Source: Mastigias papua | Lineage: Eukaryota > Cnidaria > Scyphozoa > Rhizostomeae > Mastigiidae | Length of the DNA stretch: 64,000 bases | Assembly: GCA_964019165.1 (NCBI GenBank) | Contig: OZ025267.1 | Coordinates: 4,883,269 to 4,947,268, forward strand | Direction of reading: 5' to 3' | Shown: positions 14,511 to 27,980 of the stretch, in pieces | Position numbering within the stretch: the stretch's first letter is position 1 | Layout of the letters: each line of letters starts with the position of its first letter | The notes under the pieces: generated by a model | Told to the model about the DNA's origin: nothing | Databases searched by the model: none | Seen by the model: only the letters and a program-made list of their open reading frames with translations | Position numbers and translations under genes: made by a program

Positions 14511-15023
14511 CAAGTGAACTGGGGGCCGCGGGCCATAATATAAAAGAAAATATGAAAAACAACTAGCTGCATCAGCCTTACTTACAGTATAGTTTATTAT
14601 CGTCTTAAGATTTATGCATATGACGTCATAAGTCATAGCGTCTCTTTTTATGTCAAAATGTCCCTCTTTACCGTCGTTCTTATCATATGTATTTTTTTAT
14701 AAAAGACTTAGCGAGAGGGTTGGGTCTAAAAGCTTCTTTCATTTTAGGCCATTTATTTCATAAAAGTTTCTTAGCGATCTTTTAATTATCAGTGAAGATC
14801 AAGTGTTCTAGGAATTACTGTATGAAAAAAGATAACGATTTTGGATGTTCCCCGTCATCTATTTACAAAATACTGTATAATTGTCTTTAATCTTGTAGCC
14901 TACCTTTGAGGGAAGAAGGTGCCGGGAAATTATTTATTTTGAACATTCAGCTTCTCAAATATACAACTATGCAGTCTCTTAGTGCTGGAGCAGTATAACC
15001 CTCTAGTTTGTTGTGTTCTAGCC

Positions 15024-15179
15024 CAGGGACGTAGGAACCGGGGAGGCCAGAGGGGCCATGCCCCCCCAACTTTTTAGCAAACCATACAAAATTGCCCCTT
15101 TGAAGCCCAAAATGGGCGTGGTAATGTGCCCCTTTTAGGACTTGGCCCCTCCACTTTTTAGATGCTTCCTACGTTCCTG
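15024..15179. mobile_element. hAT-type MITE (156 bp)
   Basis: Ends are inverted repeats: CAGGGACGTAGGAA at the left and TTCCTACGTTCCTG at the right. Flanks TTCTAGCC (15016-15023) and TTCTGGCC (15180-15187) match at 7 of 8 bases, the 8-bp target duplication expected of hAT elements. Non-coding. Confidence 0.8.
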
Positions 15180-15679
15180 TTCTGGCCTTTGTAGCTCCAG
15201 TTTCTTATAGACTAGTTTCTTAAAAAAAGACACGCGTAGTGCAATCCTTTTCTGTGGCAAAAGATTAAGTAACTTGTTCTAGTCGAGATGCTTATAGCAG
15301 TCATCATCATTAGTTTTTAACTGTTCGAAACTTGAATCTGAAGCAGTATATACAATAAGGCCACAGAATAGACAATGGGCCTGTCATCCCAAGAACACCC
15401 CAAGAGAGATTGGCAAACTTGATTTTACCGTAGGAAGAAGAGAGGTCATCCAATGAGCCATACTTGGTGCCACCATTTTTGAAGTGGACTTTCATTCTAA
15501 ATTTCATGGCATAAATTGTAAAGATCATTTAGAAATGTAATAGCGCCTATTTCACTTAGCAGCAGTTAAAACTTCGCACATGTCGATTAAAAAGGAGAAA
15601 GCTGGACAAAAAATTCCCCAGAGAACTGACAGAGAGATTAACAATTATAACAATGATATTGTTGAAGCTTTATTCATAA

Positions 15680-15880
15680 CATTATCATCATCATAATCAT
15701 CATTATTCTTTTTACCATCAAACTATAAATCTACCGAAAGGTGTGTCCCCCATTGAAAAGAGTGCGAGATTTTTTGTGATGTTTCATTTCATTTCATTTT
15801 CGAATTCTTTATGGAGGGAAGCCCCTCAGCAGAAATGCTGGTTTTCAATGGCCCCTCCGTCTAAAAATACAATGAAACTG
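15680..15880. mobile_element. Possible LINE 3' tail with (TTTCA)n
   Basis: TTTCATTTCATTTCATTTT followed by a GGAGGGAAGCCCCTCAG block resembles the 3' untranslated end and pentanucleotide tail of CR1/L2-type LINEs, here antisense. No coding part is attached, so the call rests on resemblance only. Confidence 0.3.
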
Positions 15881-16176
15881 TAGAAAAAATATAAAAACCT
15901 ATGCACATGTGTTACCTTTAAAAATAAAGTGAAAACTTTTTACTACTGTATAGAGAATAAGAATGCTAAGAATTAAAGTGAAATGCTCTTTTGAATAGCT
16001 AAATTTTCTATTTGAAAGTGCCCTGGGAGACTGCTTGTTTGCAGTTGGCTGGATGTTGGAAAATGGATGAAATTGGAAGGCCTTGATCACCAACATCTAT
16101 AGGCAAATACGACTCAGCTATTCATTGATGTAATCTGGTGCATTCGTCGAACTGAACGTTCGTTTTTTTGTTTCAG

Positions 16177-16496
16177 ACCAAAACCTGATTTCATTCATAA
16201 ACCAAAATATCAAGAGGATTTGAAAGTGGAAACTGTTTCTCAACACAGTGTTTCCAGTTATTTAATCTCATCCATTTTTACTGATGTTTTAGAAAGTGAT
16301 CTGATTCATGATACTTCACAAGCTTTGCCAATTTACAAGTATCGAATTTGTCAACTCGCATGTTTTACTGTACAGGTTCATCCCAATGAGGAATTCATGC
16401 TTCCAAACAACTGCGGAGCAGTACCTGTTCGCCTAATCGAATTGGCGACATCTCATTCCAGTTCGAATATAGCAAGTTCAATCTCTTATCGCTGAT
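16177..16496 (+). CDS. Orphan terminal exon candidate
   Basis: A good acceptor with a pyrimidine tract (GTTTTTTTGTTTCAG) is followed by a 105-codon open frame, starting PKPDFIHKPKYQEDL and ending SSSNIASSISYR plus stop. The composition looks protein-like, but I recognise no domain. The preceding exon must end with two bases of a codon, and none was found. It could be chance. Confidence 0.25.
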
Positions 16497-16499
16497 CTA

Positions 16500-19418
<2,919 letters not shown>

Positions 19419-19579
19419 AGCTTAGTCGCCAAATGTTTGAGAGCCCTGTCTGACCAATCATAATGCAATATGACCCTAGTCTTAGCATGTGTGATCAGAA
19501 TCCTGCATGATGAGTGGTCAATTAGGATGGGAGAAAATAGACCTGATTGGGTGGTTCTCAGACAATTGGCGGATATGCT
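19419..19579. mobile_element. Short member of the AGC(A/T)TAG...CGCCAAATG inverted-repeat family
   Basis: A 161-bp fold-back element. The left end AGCTTAGTCGCCAAATGTTT and the complement of the right end AGCATATCCGCCAATTGTC are inverted copies. The ends match the outer part of the 271-bp terminal repeats of the element at 40196-42428. The flanks ATGCTATGA and ATGCATTAA share 6 of 9 bases, compatible with an old 9-bp target duplication. Confidence 0.7.
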
Positions 19580-20079
19580 ATGCATTAATTAAGTTATTCG
19601 AAATGCTTCCTTAGATTGCTTATAAAGCGGTTCCTTATAAAAGCGTATCATTCATTGACATGTACTTATCAAGTGTGAGTTATGGGGTATTAAAGCCTTT
19701 TCAAAGATTCATTTAATTCCGGAGGAAAGCCAAAATTCGAGAAAAGTACAAGATGAGAGTATAGTAACCGTATGCCTTACTATCATAGACTTTTTTACAT
19801 AGGGTGATGGGAGAAAATGCCAGATAACACATCGAATTTTTAGAAGAAATAGTCGAATGTCTATCTTGTCTGAGATGCGATAATTATGAGCTGTGATTGA
19901 ATACTTGCTTGTCATGATGAAAGAAATGCCTACTCCTCTACTCTGCCTTTACCCTTTCTGGTCTTTACGTATCAAACTATTTATCTAGCAGTTAATTCGA
20001 ACATTTCTTTCAATGGAATATTATTTGTTGTAATACCCTTATAGAGTAAAATACTTACTTTTATGTCCCTTTTTGCAGA

Positions 20080-20396
20080 CAGTGGCGTAGCCATGACATT
20101 TGTATTTATGTCCATGTCTGAAGATTGCTTGAAAATTTTAATAAAAGTCGTCTTCAAACGATATCTGACTGATAGAAGTACACTGGATTCTTTAGTGGAT
20201 ATTGGACTAACAGAAAGAAATTTCCATTGTAAAATGAAACTGTGATGATATGCCTATGAGAATTTCGGGTAAATTTGCAAGACATTTTATAGTAAAAGGG
20301 GTGTTTCCCACACCCTCTAAGCCTCTGAGGGGCGTGGCTGTTAAAATTTCTGGAGTACGATCCATCATAGTATATTTTTTCTGTCAAGCGCCACTG
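20080..20396. mobile_element. hAT-type MITE (317 bp) with perfect 8-bp target duplication
   Basis: The element begins CAGTGGCG and ends CGCCACTG and is flanked on both sides by TTTGCAGA (20072-20079 and 20397-20404). Perfect 8-bp duplications and CAGTG termini are diagnostic of hAT-superfamily non-autonomous elements. It contains only short incidental frames. Confidence 0.9.
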
Positions 20397-20425
20397 TTTG
20401 CAGATACACTATGCTGGTCTTGTAA

Positions 20426-20455
20426 CTGATGATGACTGTGGGGTTATTCGAAGCA
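20426..20455 (+). ncRNA. Hammerhead-like motif remnant
   Basis: CTGATGATGACT followed 9 nt later by TTCGAAGC on the + strand lines up with the CTGATGATGACTC...GAGTCGAAAC motif at 47111-47147, but stem II and the GAAA are damaged. A dead copy at best. Confidence 0.25.
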
Positions 20456-20939
20456 TTCCTTGTCCCTTAAAATCAATCAATGGGGCAAGTATATCGATAA
20501 CAAACAAGTTAATCGGTATAAAGGTACTTGTATTTTGTCAATTACTCTTCGTAAATCCCTCAGTATAATAAAATTAGTTGATACACGAAGCATAACAACA
20601 CTCTCTAATTTACAAGACTTGCTTCGGATTACACTTAAATATTCTTCAGATTTTAGTTTGCTTGTATTTTGTTTAAGCAACTGAAGAAAATGGTAGTAAT
20701 GTAAAGATATAATAAATGCTTTATCTGAAGTTGGCTACTATGTATGTTGCTAAATTATGAGCTAATTTATGCCAATTATTTGGGTAAAAGGTTAGTCCCA
20801 TAAACGATTCCGTACGTTGGGGAATGCCTTAAAAACTTATTTACCGGTAAGATTAAAGTCTTGCACATTCTGCAATTATTTGGATTTTTATAACGATCTT
20901 ATGATGATCTTATGTCCTTTTTAGACTTTTCAGTGTGAG

Positions 20940-22345
20940 GAATGCTGTTTAATGATGATTGCAGGATTTACCATAGTTTATTACTAATAAATCTGGTCGT
21001 CTCAATTCCATATGTAGTTGCACTTACAGCAAGTTGTAGTGCCTCAACTGCTCTCCGAAAGCTATGCGATACACTTCTGTCTATAAAACTTTTAGTCGTA
21101 AAACCAGGGTTTAGCTGTGATATTGTCTTGAAAATCTCAATCATAATCAACTGCAGATTTCTTTCATGGGTGGTTAAAGATTTGGTTTTGTTAGGAGTTG
21201 TTTAAAGGTCTATATACTATCTTCATGTGCTAGTCTAAGAGCCTATTCATGTATTTTGTTAATCAATTTTGCGGCTATGAGATATCCATATGAGAGGGCA
21301 GTAGCTATGTTGTTATGAAGGCTGTCATTACCGTTAAAAGCTTCTTTCAATCCATAAAAGGGGATATTTTTGCAAGGGCGTGTAGTTTTTGGCTTTCCTT
21401 GGTGAACATTTTTATCATGGATTTCAGATGACATCTTTTTATCAAGAGTAACTCCAAGAAGCTGCTCTTCAGCGCTTTCTATTATCAAGTCTTAATCCAT
21501 GTTCACACCGTGATCATCTCTATTGTCACCATACAACATAACATGAAATTTTTTCTTCATTCAGTTTCATGAAATTTTTGGAGAACGAAGTAGCCATCTT
21601 AAAACTGCGTCTATCAAGCCTATCAATAACGAGATCTATTGTAGTGTTGCACATGTGGATAGTGGTGTCATCAGCATAGTTACAAATGCACCCAAGAGAA
21701 GTAGTAGATTGTTAATGAATACGTTGAATGAACTGGGTCCCAGAACTGATCCTTGTGGAGGACCAACTTTTGAAGCTTTGCGATTTCTGGAAGACTCGCT
21801 AATTCTAACCCTTTGTTTTCTGTTAATCAAATAGCTGAGCATGTAGTTTGAGGGCATTAGATTTGCGGTCAATAGCTCGTGATTGAGACTATCAAGAGTC
21901 TTTCAGAAATCCATGAACACTGCACCAGAGGAGCCCTACTTATCGATAATTTTTCCGCACTGGCAACATCATTTTAGGCCTACAATTTACCTCATTTCGA
22001 GAATCATTCTTCTAAGAGATTACATACATCACCTTCTTTCAGCTTTTCAAGAAATCGGCCCTCCAAAATCATAAAATTAAAAACCTCTGTTAAGTGGTAG
22101 GCCACAGTATCATCATGATATTTTATAATCTTTAAAGGGATACTTTCCCTAGGTCCAATTCTTTTGTATTTAGCTTTTGGATTTGAGAGAGAGCTTCATT
22201 GAAAATGGCCTCCCGGAAGGTGAATTTTTCTTCATATTTTATATACTCTTATATAAGCCAACAGAACAGATTTTCCATTGAAGGTACGCTATGTGTGTTT
22301 CCATTTCTGTAAACAGTGGTAAATAGGTGCCCAGTGGCCAATCGT
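20940..22345 (-). pseudogene. Decayed LINE reverse transcriptase
   Basis: Read on the - strand from high to low coordinates: a fingers-region segment at about 22250-21980 (EALSQIQKLNTKELDLGKVS, then GRFLEKLKEGDVCNL); a palm segment at 21872-21636 with GPPQGSVLGPSSFNVFINNL; a thumb segment at 21488-21243 (ESAEEQLLGVTLDKKMSSEI); and a C-terminal segment at 21150-20968. The order fits one LINE, with many stops and frameshifts, and no intact YADD is visible. Clearly inactive. Confidence 0.8.
21969..22342. repeat. 374-bp direct repeat, copy 1
   Basis: About 98% identical, in the same orientation, to 27541-27914; I count about six or seven differences. Here it forms the upstream part of the decayed LINE on the - strand. 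Confidence 0.95.
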
Positions 22346-22399
22346 AGGGCCTAACTGGACGCAGTATTCATCATATCACGTGTATCCGCATCTGGCTAT

Positions 22400-23090
22400 A
22401 TATTTCGGTTCATCTTTCGGTCGTTTTCTGATGTTTCATACTCTGACGAATGTCGGACGGATGAAAGCTTTTCAGTACGTCTAAAAGCGTTGCCGCTTTT
22501 CCGTGCTGTAGTAAATTTCCATTTCTCTTCTGACGAATAGATAATTATATCGGGATATCTTTCAATCCAGGTCCTGCCATCATCAAGGATTATAACTTCC
22601 AACAAAGAGGAAGAAAAAGAAGGAAAGAAGCTGAAAGAGATGAAGCTGAGATTTTTTAACGTAAATAACACTCTTTTGAACCTTCTTTTCTTGATGTATT
22701 ATCCATAGTCATTGTGTTTGAGTTCAGTTGATAGTGTCGTCATATTCCAAAGTTTTGTGGGATGTATCGAGAGTAACACAATACTGCATTAGAATATCAA
22801 CGGGTAAACAGAACTCTGAAGATTACTATAAGCTTTTAAGTTTAATTCATCAATGCTACAGTCTTTGGATGCAATGTGAGGGAAGACTCTATGTTGTATA
22901 CTGGAATTTGAGATGCCGGAGAAGCATGTCACACATTGTTACCAGCCATTAACAGAAGCCATGTTTATACCTTTAAGCATAAGCTCTCTCTATTATCCTT
23001 GTGTTCTGATATGTGGCTAATGCTGAAACCACGACAAAAATTAGTATATAGCCTGCTTTTGTATTCCATGAGTGTATTTCAACTCTGCTC
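22400..23090. other. No gene recognised
   Basis: A - strand frame at 22396-22671 (91 codons) and a + strand frame at 22728-22952 have no features I recognise. Confidence 0.4.
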
Positions 23091-23096
23091 TAGCAC

Positions 23097-23243
23097 ACGC
23101 GTCTAGGCCAACTAAATTATCATTCTTGTTCACAAAACATGGTGTATAACCGATCTGGCAATGTAGGTACCTACCTACATTGCCAGATTGGTTATACACC
23201 TTGTTTTGTGAACAAGCACGATCATTTAGTTGGCTTAGACGCG
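23097..23243. repeat. Near-perfect palindrome with 72-bp arms
   Basis: The left arm runs from CGCGTCTAGGCCAACTAA to CTGGCAATGTAGGTAC, and the right arm is its complement with only a handful of mismatches and almost no spacer (centre near 23170). Transcribed, it would form one hairpin of about 70 bp. It could be a fold-back MITE, a snap-back duplication or a small-RNA precursor. No target duplication is obvious. Confidence 0.9.
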
Positions 23244-23249
23244 AGTACA

Positions 23250-24340
23250 GGCAAATAGGGAGTTTGTGTAGTTATATTTCTGCAGAATTTATTACCCGCA
23301 AGCTATTTACTCTTTCTATTATCTTCCCTGCATATGATATCATACCACACTCGTTTTTCATCATATGACTTATAGAGGTGACTTCTAAGTACTCTAATAA
23401 GATATTAATGCTTCCAGAAATTAACGAAATTCACGACTTATTGTGGTCTGAAAAACCATTGAAAGGTGTTAGTTATATGTAAGCATTTTAGACTCCTTTT
23501 GAGAATAAGAACTGCCTCTTATGAATTATTCACGGGTAACTTAAATCCTTTGCAACGGTACATAGAATTGACTTATGAACATCACAACTGATTTGCAAGC
23601 ATCTGGAATCTCAGTATCATGTGTCTTTTTGCAATCAAAGCTCGAATTTTGATTCCTGTTGATGCGAGAAGTGGCGAGCAATGAGGACTCCTTCATGCGG
23701 TGTTTCAATGGGATATCGCGTATACCGGTGTTTGGTTTAATTTTATAAAGGTGCTTTTGATTACTACTTGAGAACTGATTTGAGGACTGATTTGTTGTGT
23801 TAGCAAGAATTGATTTGCTTCTAATCAGCTTGGCCTAACAGTTAGAGATAGTGTCTACGAGCATGTCTAGCCTTTGGACATAATTCTAGCCTGTATAGCT
23901 TAGATTTTCCTCATTACATTTGGCAGCATAGTCAGCAAACCATGCTACCTGACTCTTCGCCACAAGCGAATGAAAAGACGGGATTTTTCAAAGGACAAGA
24001 AACTAAAGTAAGTTCCGATCATATTCTTTAATTGTAAATATAACTAGTAGACATAAAATGTTCTCGCGATGTCTTGATTTCTCTAATAGAAATTTAAAGC
24101 ACCATATGTTGTTGCTAGATAGAGATACATGTTTATCATGGAGTGATGAGTGTCCTGATGTTTTGGAGGAAGAATAAGTAAGCATTAGAATAATGCACAT
24201 TGGCCCATCATAAGTATTCCAAATAGTTTAGAGATTTATATGTTGTTGTAATTCATCTTGTATACTTAGAATATCACCCCATTTCCATAAACTATGTGCA
24301 GGTTTTGCAAATAGGACTTATGCACACACAAAAACACACA
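23250..24340. other. No gene recognised
   Basis: Short frames only. Nothing to support an exon, RNA or transposon. Confidence 0.45.
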
Positions 24341-24341
24341 T

Positions 24342-24525
<184 letters not shown>

Positions 24526-24623
24526 TCTTCGTGGATAGTCTCAACTGACGAGATAGTGCTCAATGCACAAAACCTGTACAGAGCAAAGTATACAGATGAA
24601 GGCAATTAAAGAAAAGACATGGT

Positions 24624-24667
24624 ATCTGTGACTCTGAGTTTCATGCTGGTGCATTCATCAGACAGAC
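24624..24667 (-). ncRNA. Type I hammerhead ribozyme
   Basis: The complete set of hammerhead features lies on the - strand in 44 nt. The 5' strand of stem I is GUCUGU (24667-24662). The core CUGAUGA is at 24661-24655. Stem II is AUGC/GCAU with loop ACCA (24654-24643). The core GAAA is at 24642-24639. Stem III is A-C-U paired with A-G-U around loop CAG. The cleavage triplet is GUC (24632-24630). The 3' strand of stem I is ACAGAU (24629-24624), which pairs with GUCUGU by five Watson-Crick pairs and one G-U. Every conserved core base is present. A minimal stem III is typical of hammerheads linked to Penelope-like elements and retrozymes. Predicted self-cleavage is after C24630 on the - strand. 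Activity is inferred, not shown. Confidence 0.85.
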
Positions 24668-24670
24668 TCC

Positions 24671-24888
<218 letters not shown>

Positions 24889-25031
24889 CTTCATTTGGCA
24901 CTATATGCTGTAATAAACTGCCTAAAAATGCTGCATTTTGTATGCCATAGGATACCGTTTGAACTATTGGCAAATCCAGCCGGTTATTCACTCTTTAAGT
25001 GTAAGATGTGCTTTTTGTTTAGAAAAATAGG

Positions 25032-25262
25032 TTAACACCTAGATTTCATGAAACATGGGTTAACACCTAGATTTTTCCGATAGATTCTGTCATTTGCAGT
25101 TGTTTTTAGGATGGTCACTGAGCTATCTTTTTTAAGCAAAGTATTGAAATCAGACAATGCACCCTTATATACAATGCGCAGAGCCTTTTCGTGAATATGA
25201 TTTATTCTATTATTCACTTGTCTTTTTTCCAATTCATTTGAGTCATTACAATGCAATAACAT
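25032..25262 (-). pseudogene. LINE reverse-transcriptase thumb fragment
   Basis: The - strand encodes NNRINHIHEKALRIVYKG, then SDFNTLLKKDSSVTI, the conserved post-catalytic block of a LINE family common in cnidarians. It is truncated on both sides. It may be the 3' part of the LINE copy at 25550-27486 or of a different insertion, because a MITE and a C-terminal piece lie between. Confidence 0.7.
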
Positions 25263-25352
25263 CCTACCCTACTTTACTTTATGAGTACTATACGACAAGA
25301 CAGGAACGATACCTTAGGGAGCAGAGGACAGTGACTACCCCATGGTCGTAGT

Positions 25353-25487
25353 CAGTAGCGGACCCAGAGGAGGGCTGGGAGAACCATGGCTCCCAAACTG
25401 TATAGTGCCTAAATAGCTTGACATGCTTTTTTGAGCCAATCGGATTTTTGTGGTCCCCTCCAATGGCTCATGCTAGATCCACCACTG
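25353..25487. mobile_element. Short hAT-like MITE (135 bp)
   Basis: Ends are imperfect inverted repeats: CAGTAGCGGACCCAG and, complemented from the right, CAGTGGTGGATCTAG. This is a common hAT-like terminus. No matching 8-bp flank is visible, so it is probably old. Confidence 0.6.
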
Positions 25488-25549
25488 ACCTTAACATACA
25501 TACACACGACTTTAACATATAGAGTACAAGAAACAAACAATTAAAAAAT

Positions 25550-25900
25550 TTAAGCTGAAAAAATGTACGTTCTAATGTATGGGGTTTTGCAGCAATGGAT
25601 TATGTAAAAGCGTTGAGTAGCATGGATGAATTTGAGGGTTGCCTCAAGTAGCATCTTATTGACGTCAGTGGTTAACCTTTGGTTGCCGTACAGAATGATT
25701 TTGAGTAGTAGTTCATTTGAAAGAGAGGAAGATCCATGGGGTAGCAGTACTGCATCTACACTCTTGAGAATATCAGATCTGGGCCCAACATAAGAATGAC
25801 AAAGCAGTAGGAAGTGTTTTCTGTCCTCTACTCCATCATTTCTGGGAGATATAGGGTTCACTGTATCCCTGAAGTTATGCCTAGATTTGTGAAAGTTCAA
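25550..25900 (-). pseudogene. LINE C-terminal domain fragment
   Basis: The - strand frame contains DGVEDRKHFLLLCHSY, a remnant of the Cys/His knuckle near the end of many LINE polymerases, followed by LSNELLLKIILYGNQRL and NKMLLEATLKFIHATQRF, a typical C-terminal tail, then stop. The first cysteines of the knuckle are lost. Confidence 0.7.
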
Positions 25901-26016
25901 TGTATTTAGTGCTACTCGTAACTTTCAATTGACTCTCAGTTATTATATCGTCTCCAGTCTCAAGAGACAGTTCATCTTCGATTTTGCCAAAGATCTTCAG
26001 ATGACTTTTATCGGTA

Positions 26017-27004
26017 TTAATTTAATGTAATTATTATTAAACCATATGGCACTGTTACAGCCTTCTCTAACTTTCCAATAACCTTTGCTGTGCTAGTATC
26101 ATGAGCATGATATGTGGTATGATCTGCATATTTGTATGTATCAGTGTCACTGCTAATCATAAGTAGATCATTTATGTAAATATTAGACAAGAGGGGCCCT
26201 ATTACAGACTCCTGGGGCACGCCTTGAGCTGAAGTTCTCCAGGAGGTAAATAATCCGTTTACTTTCACACTCTGCCTTCTTCCTTTTAAATTGCTATGGA
26301 GTAGATTCAACTCTTTTCACAACCATTGGCTTCTATTTTGCAAGCAGAAGGTCATGATTTAAACAGTCAAATGCCTTCGAGAGATTCATTAACACAGCTC
26401 CAACAATTTCTCCACTATCTAGGCTCTTTGTTATACATTCAACGAATCTAAGAAGAGCATGTTGAGTACTATACTTTTTATGAATACCACAGAGGAATGG
26501 GGAGAGAAAGCCTCTTACGATAGGCTTCATCAGACTCTCTAATATTCTCTCATAGATTTTTGACATGCTGGGGAGACCTGCTATTGGCCTATATTTCTTT
26601 TTTGAAGATACATAATCTTTCTTATCCAAAGACGTGATGTTGCCTTCTTTCAGCTTCTCGGGAAACCTCTGCTGTCTTATATTCTCATTTAGAACTCTAC
26701 GTAACATTGATGCAATGATGTTTGAAGTACTTTTAATAATCTTCACCGGTATGCTGCCAACGGGCGATTCTTTGCTACTGTTGAGCATTCTAAATTGGTG
26801 AACTTTGTCATCAGTACTGACCACCCTGAAGTTGCATTTTTCGGTTGTAATATCATTTTGCTTATTATGCTTAATAATAGGATGGTTTTTATATTTCTCA
26901 ATGGCTTTATCAATAGGGTCTTCTTGCATCTGATAGTAGAGTCCAATCTTCAATAACTGCAATTTCTTTTGCAATACCAATTGCGTACTTGTATCTGCAA
27001 CCAT
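26017..27004 (-). pseudogene. LINE reverse transcriptase (fingers and palm), inactive
   Basis: The frame 27004-26333 covers the fingers and first palm motifs: SPVGSIPVKIIK, RQQRFPEKLKEGNITSLDKK, YRPIAGLPSMSKIYERIL and AFDCLNHDLLLAK (motif A with its Asp). After a break, 26310-26017 gives GVPQESVIGPLLSNIYINDL and YADHTT. The second catalytic Asp of YADD is His here, so the enzyme would be dead even with the frame restored. CR1/L2-like by motif pattern. Confidence 0.85.
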
Positions 27005-27259
27005 TGCATGATTTTCAACAGAGGAAATTACCGTACATCCCTTGATTTTATCAATAAAGACGGGTTAAAAAGTTTTCAAAAGTGTTTTATGATCTGAAAA
27101 CTTTTAGTATCTAGTTGATTATAGTAGTTGATAATGGCTTCTCGTTGGATTTGCACTCACTTATTCCTTTGCTCTTTGTATGCAGTCTAGTTTTCAGCTG
27201 TTTTAGCTTTGTTGCGCCTGTTTCGCAATTTGTTACGATGCATCATCGCCCTTCGTAGT

Positions 27260-27486
27260 TCTTTTTCATAAAGGGCCCTTCATTTGCACGGACGAACTTT
27301 TCTTCATAGGAGCATGTTTATTCAAAATTGCAGGTATTGCATTATCAAATGCGTCATTATCTCCACTGAGAAGTCTATCAGGTGATATATAGTTGGAGAG
27401 ATCAAATCGAAATGCATCTGGATCATACCTTTTATAATCCCGATAAGTGATTATCTTAGGCTCTTTCTTAGGGAACCCACTTTTTG
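27260..27486 (-). pseudogene. LINE linker between endonuclease and reverse transcriptase
   Basis: The - strand encodes EPKIITYRDYKRYDPDAFRF, then NAIPAILNKHAPMKK, a block found just upstream of the reverse transcriptase in cnidarian-type LINEs. It lies upstream of the 27004-26017 piece in the same orientation, so both probably belong to one copy. Its 5' side ends abruptly at a CA/CG microsatellite. Confidence 0.75.
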
Positions 27487-27540
27487 AGCACACACACACG
27501 CACACGCACACGCACACGCACACGCACACGCACACACACA
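27487..27540. repeat. (CACACG)n microsatellite
   Basis: About 54 bp of CACACG/CACA repeats forming the left border of repeat copy 2. Confidence 0.95.
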
Positions 27541-27914
27541 TCATTTTTAGGCCTACAATTTACCTCATTTCGAGAATCATTCTTCTAAGAGATTACATAC
27601 ATCACCTTCTTTCAGCTTTTCAAGAAATCGGCCCTCCAAAATCATAAAGTTAAAAACCTCTGTTAAGTGGTAGGCCACAGTATCGTCATGATATTTTATA
27701 ATCTTTAAAGGGATACTTTCCCTAGGTGCAATTCTTTTGTATTTAGCTTTTGGATTTGAGAGAGAGCTTCATTTAAAATGGCCTCCCGGAAGGTGAATTT
27801 TTCTTCATATTTTATATACTCTTATATAAGCCAACAGAACAGATTTTCCATTGAAGGTACGGTATGTGTGTTTCCATTTCTGTAAACAGTGGTAAATAGG
27901 TGCCCAGTGGCCAA
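27541..27914. repeat. 374-bp direct repeat, copy 2, bounded by CA repeats
   Basis: Nearly identical to 21969-22342, same orientation, about 5.6 kb away. On the - strand it encodes a LINE fingers-region segment. Both borders coincide with CA-type microsatellites that copy 1 lacks. Confidence 0.95.
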
Positions 27915-27915
27915 C

Positions 27916-27980
<65 letters not shown>
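27915..27980. repeat. (CA)n / (TA)n microsatellite
   Basis: CA repeats to 27938, then TA with one interruption to 27980. Confidence 0.95.
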
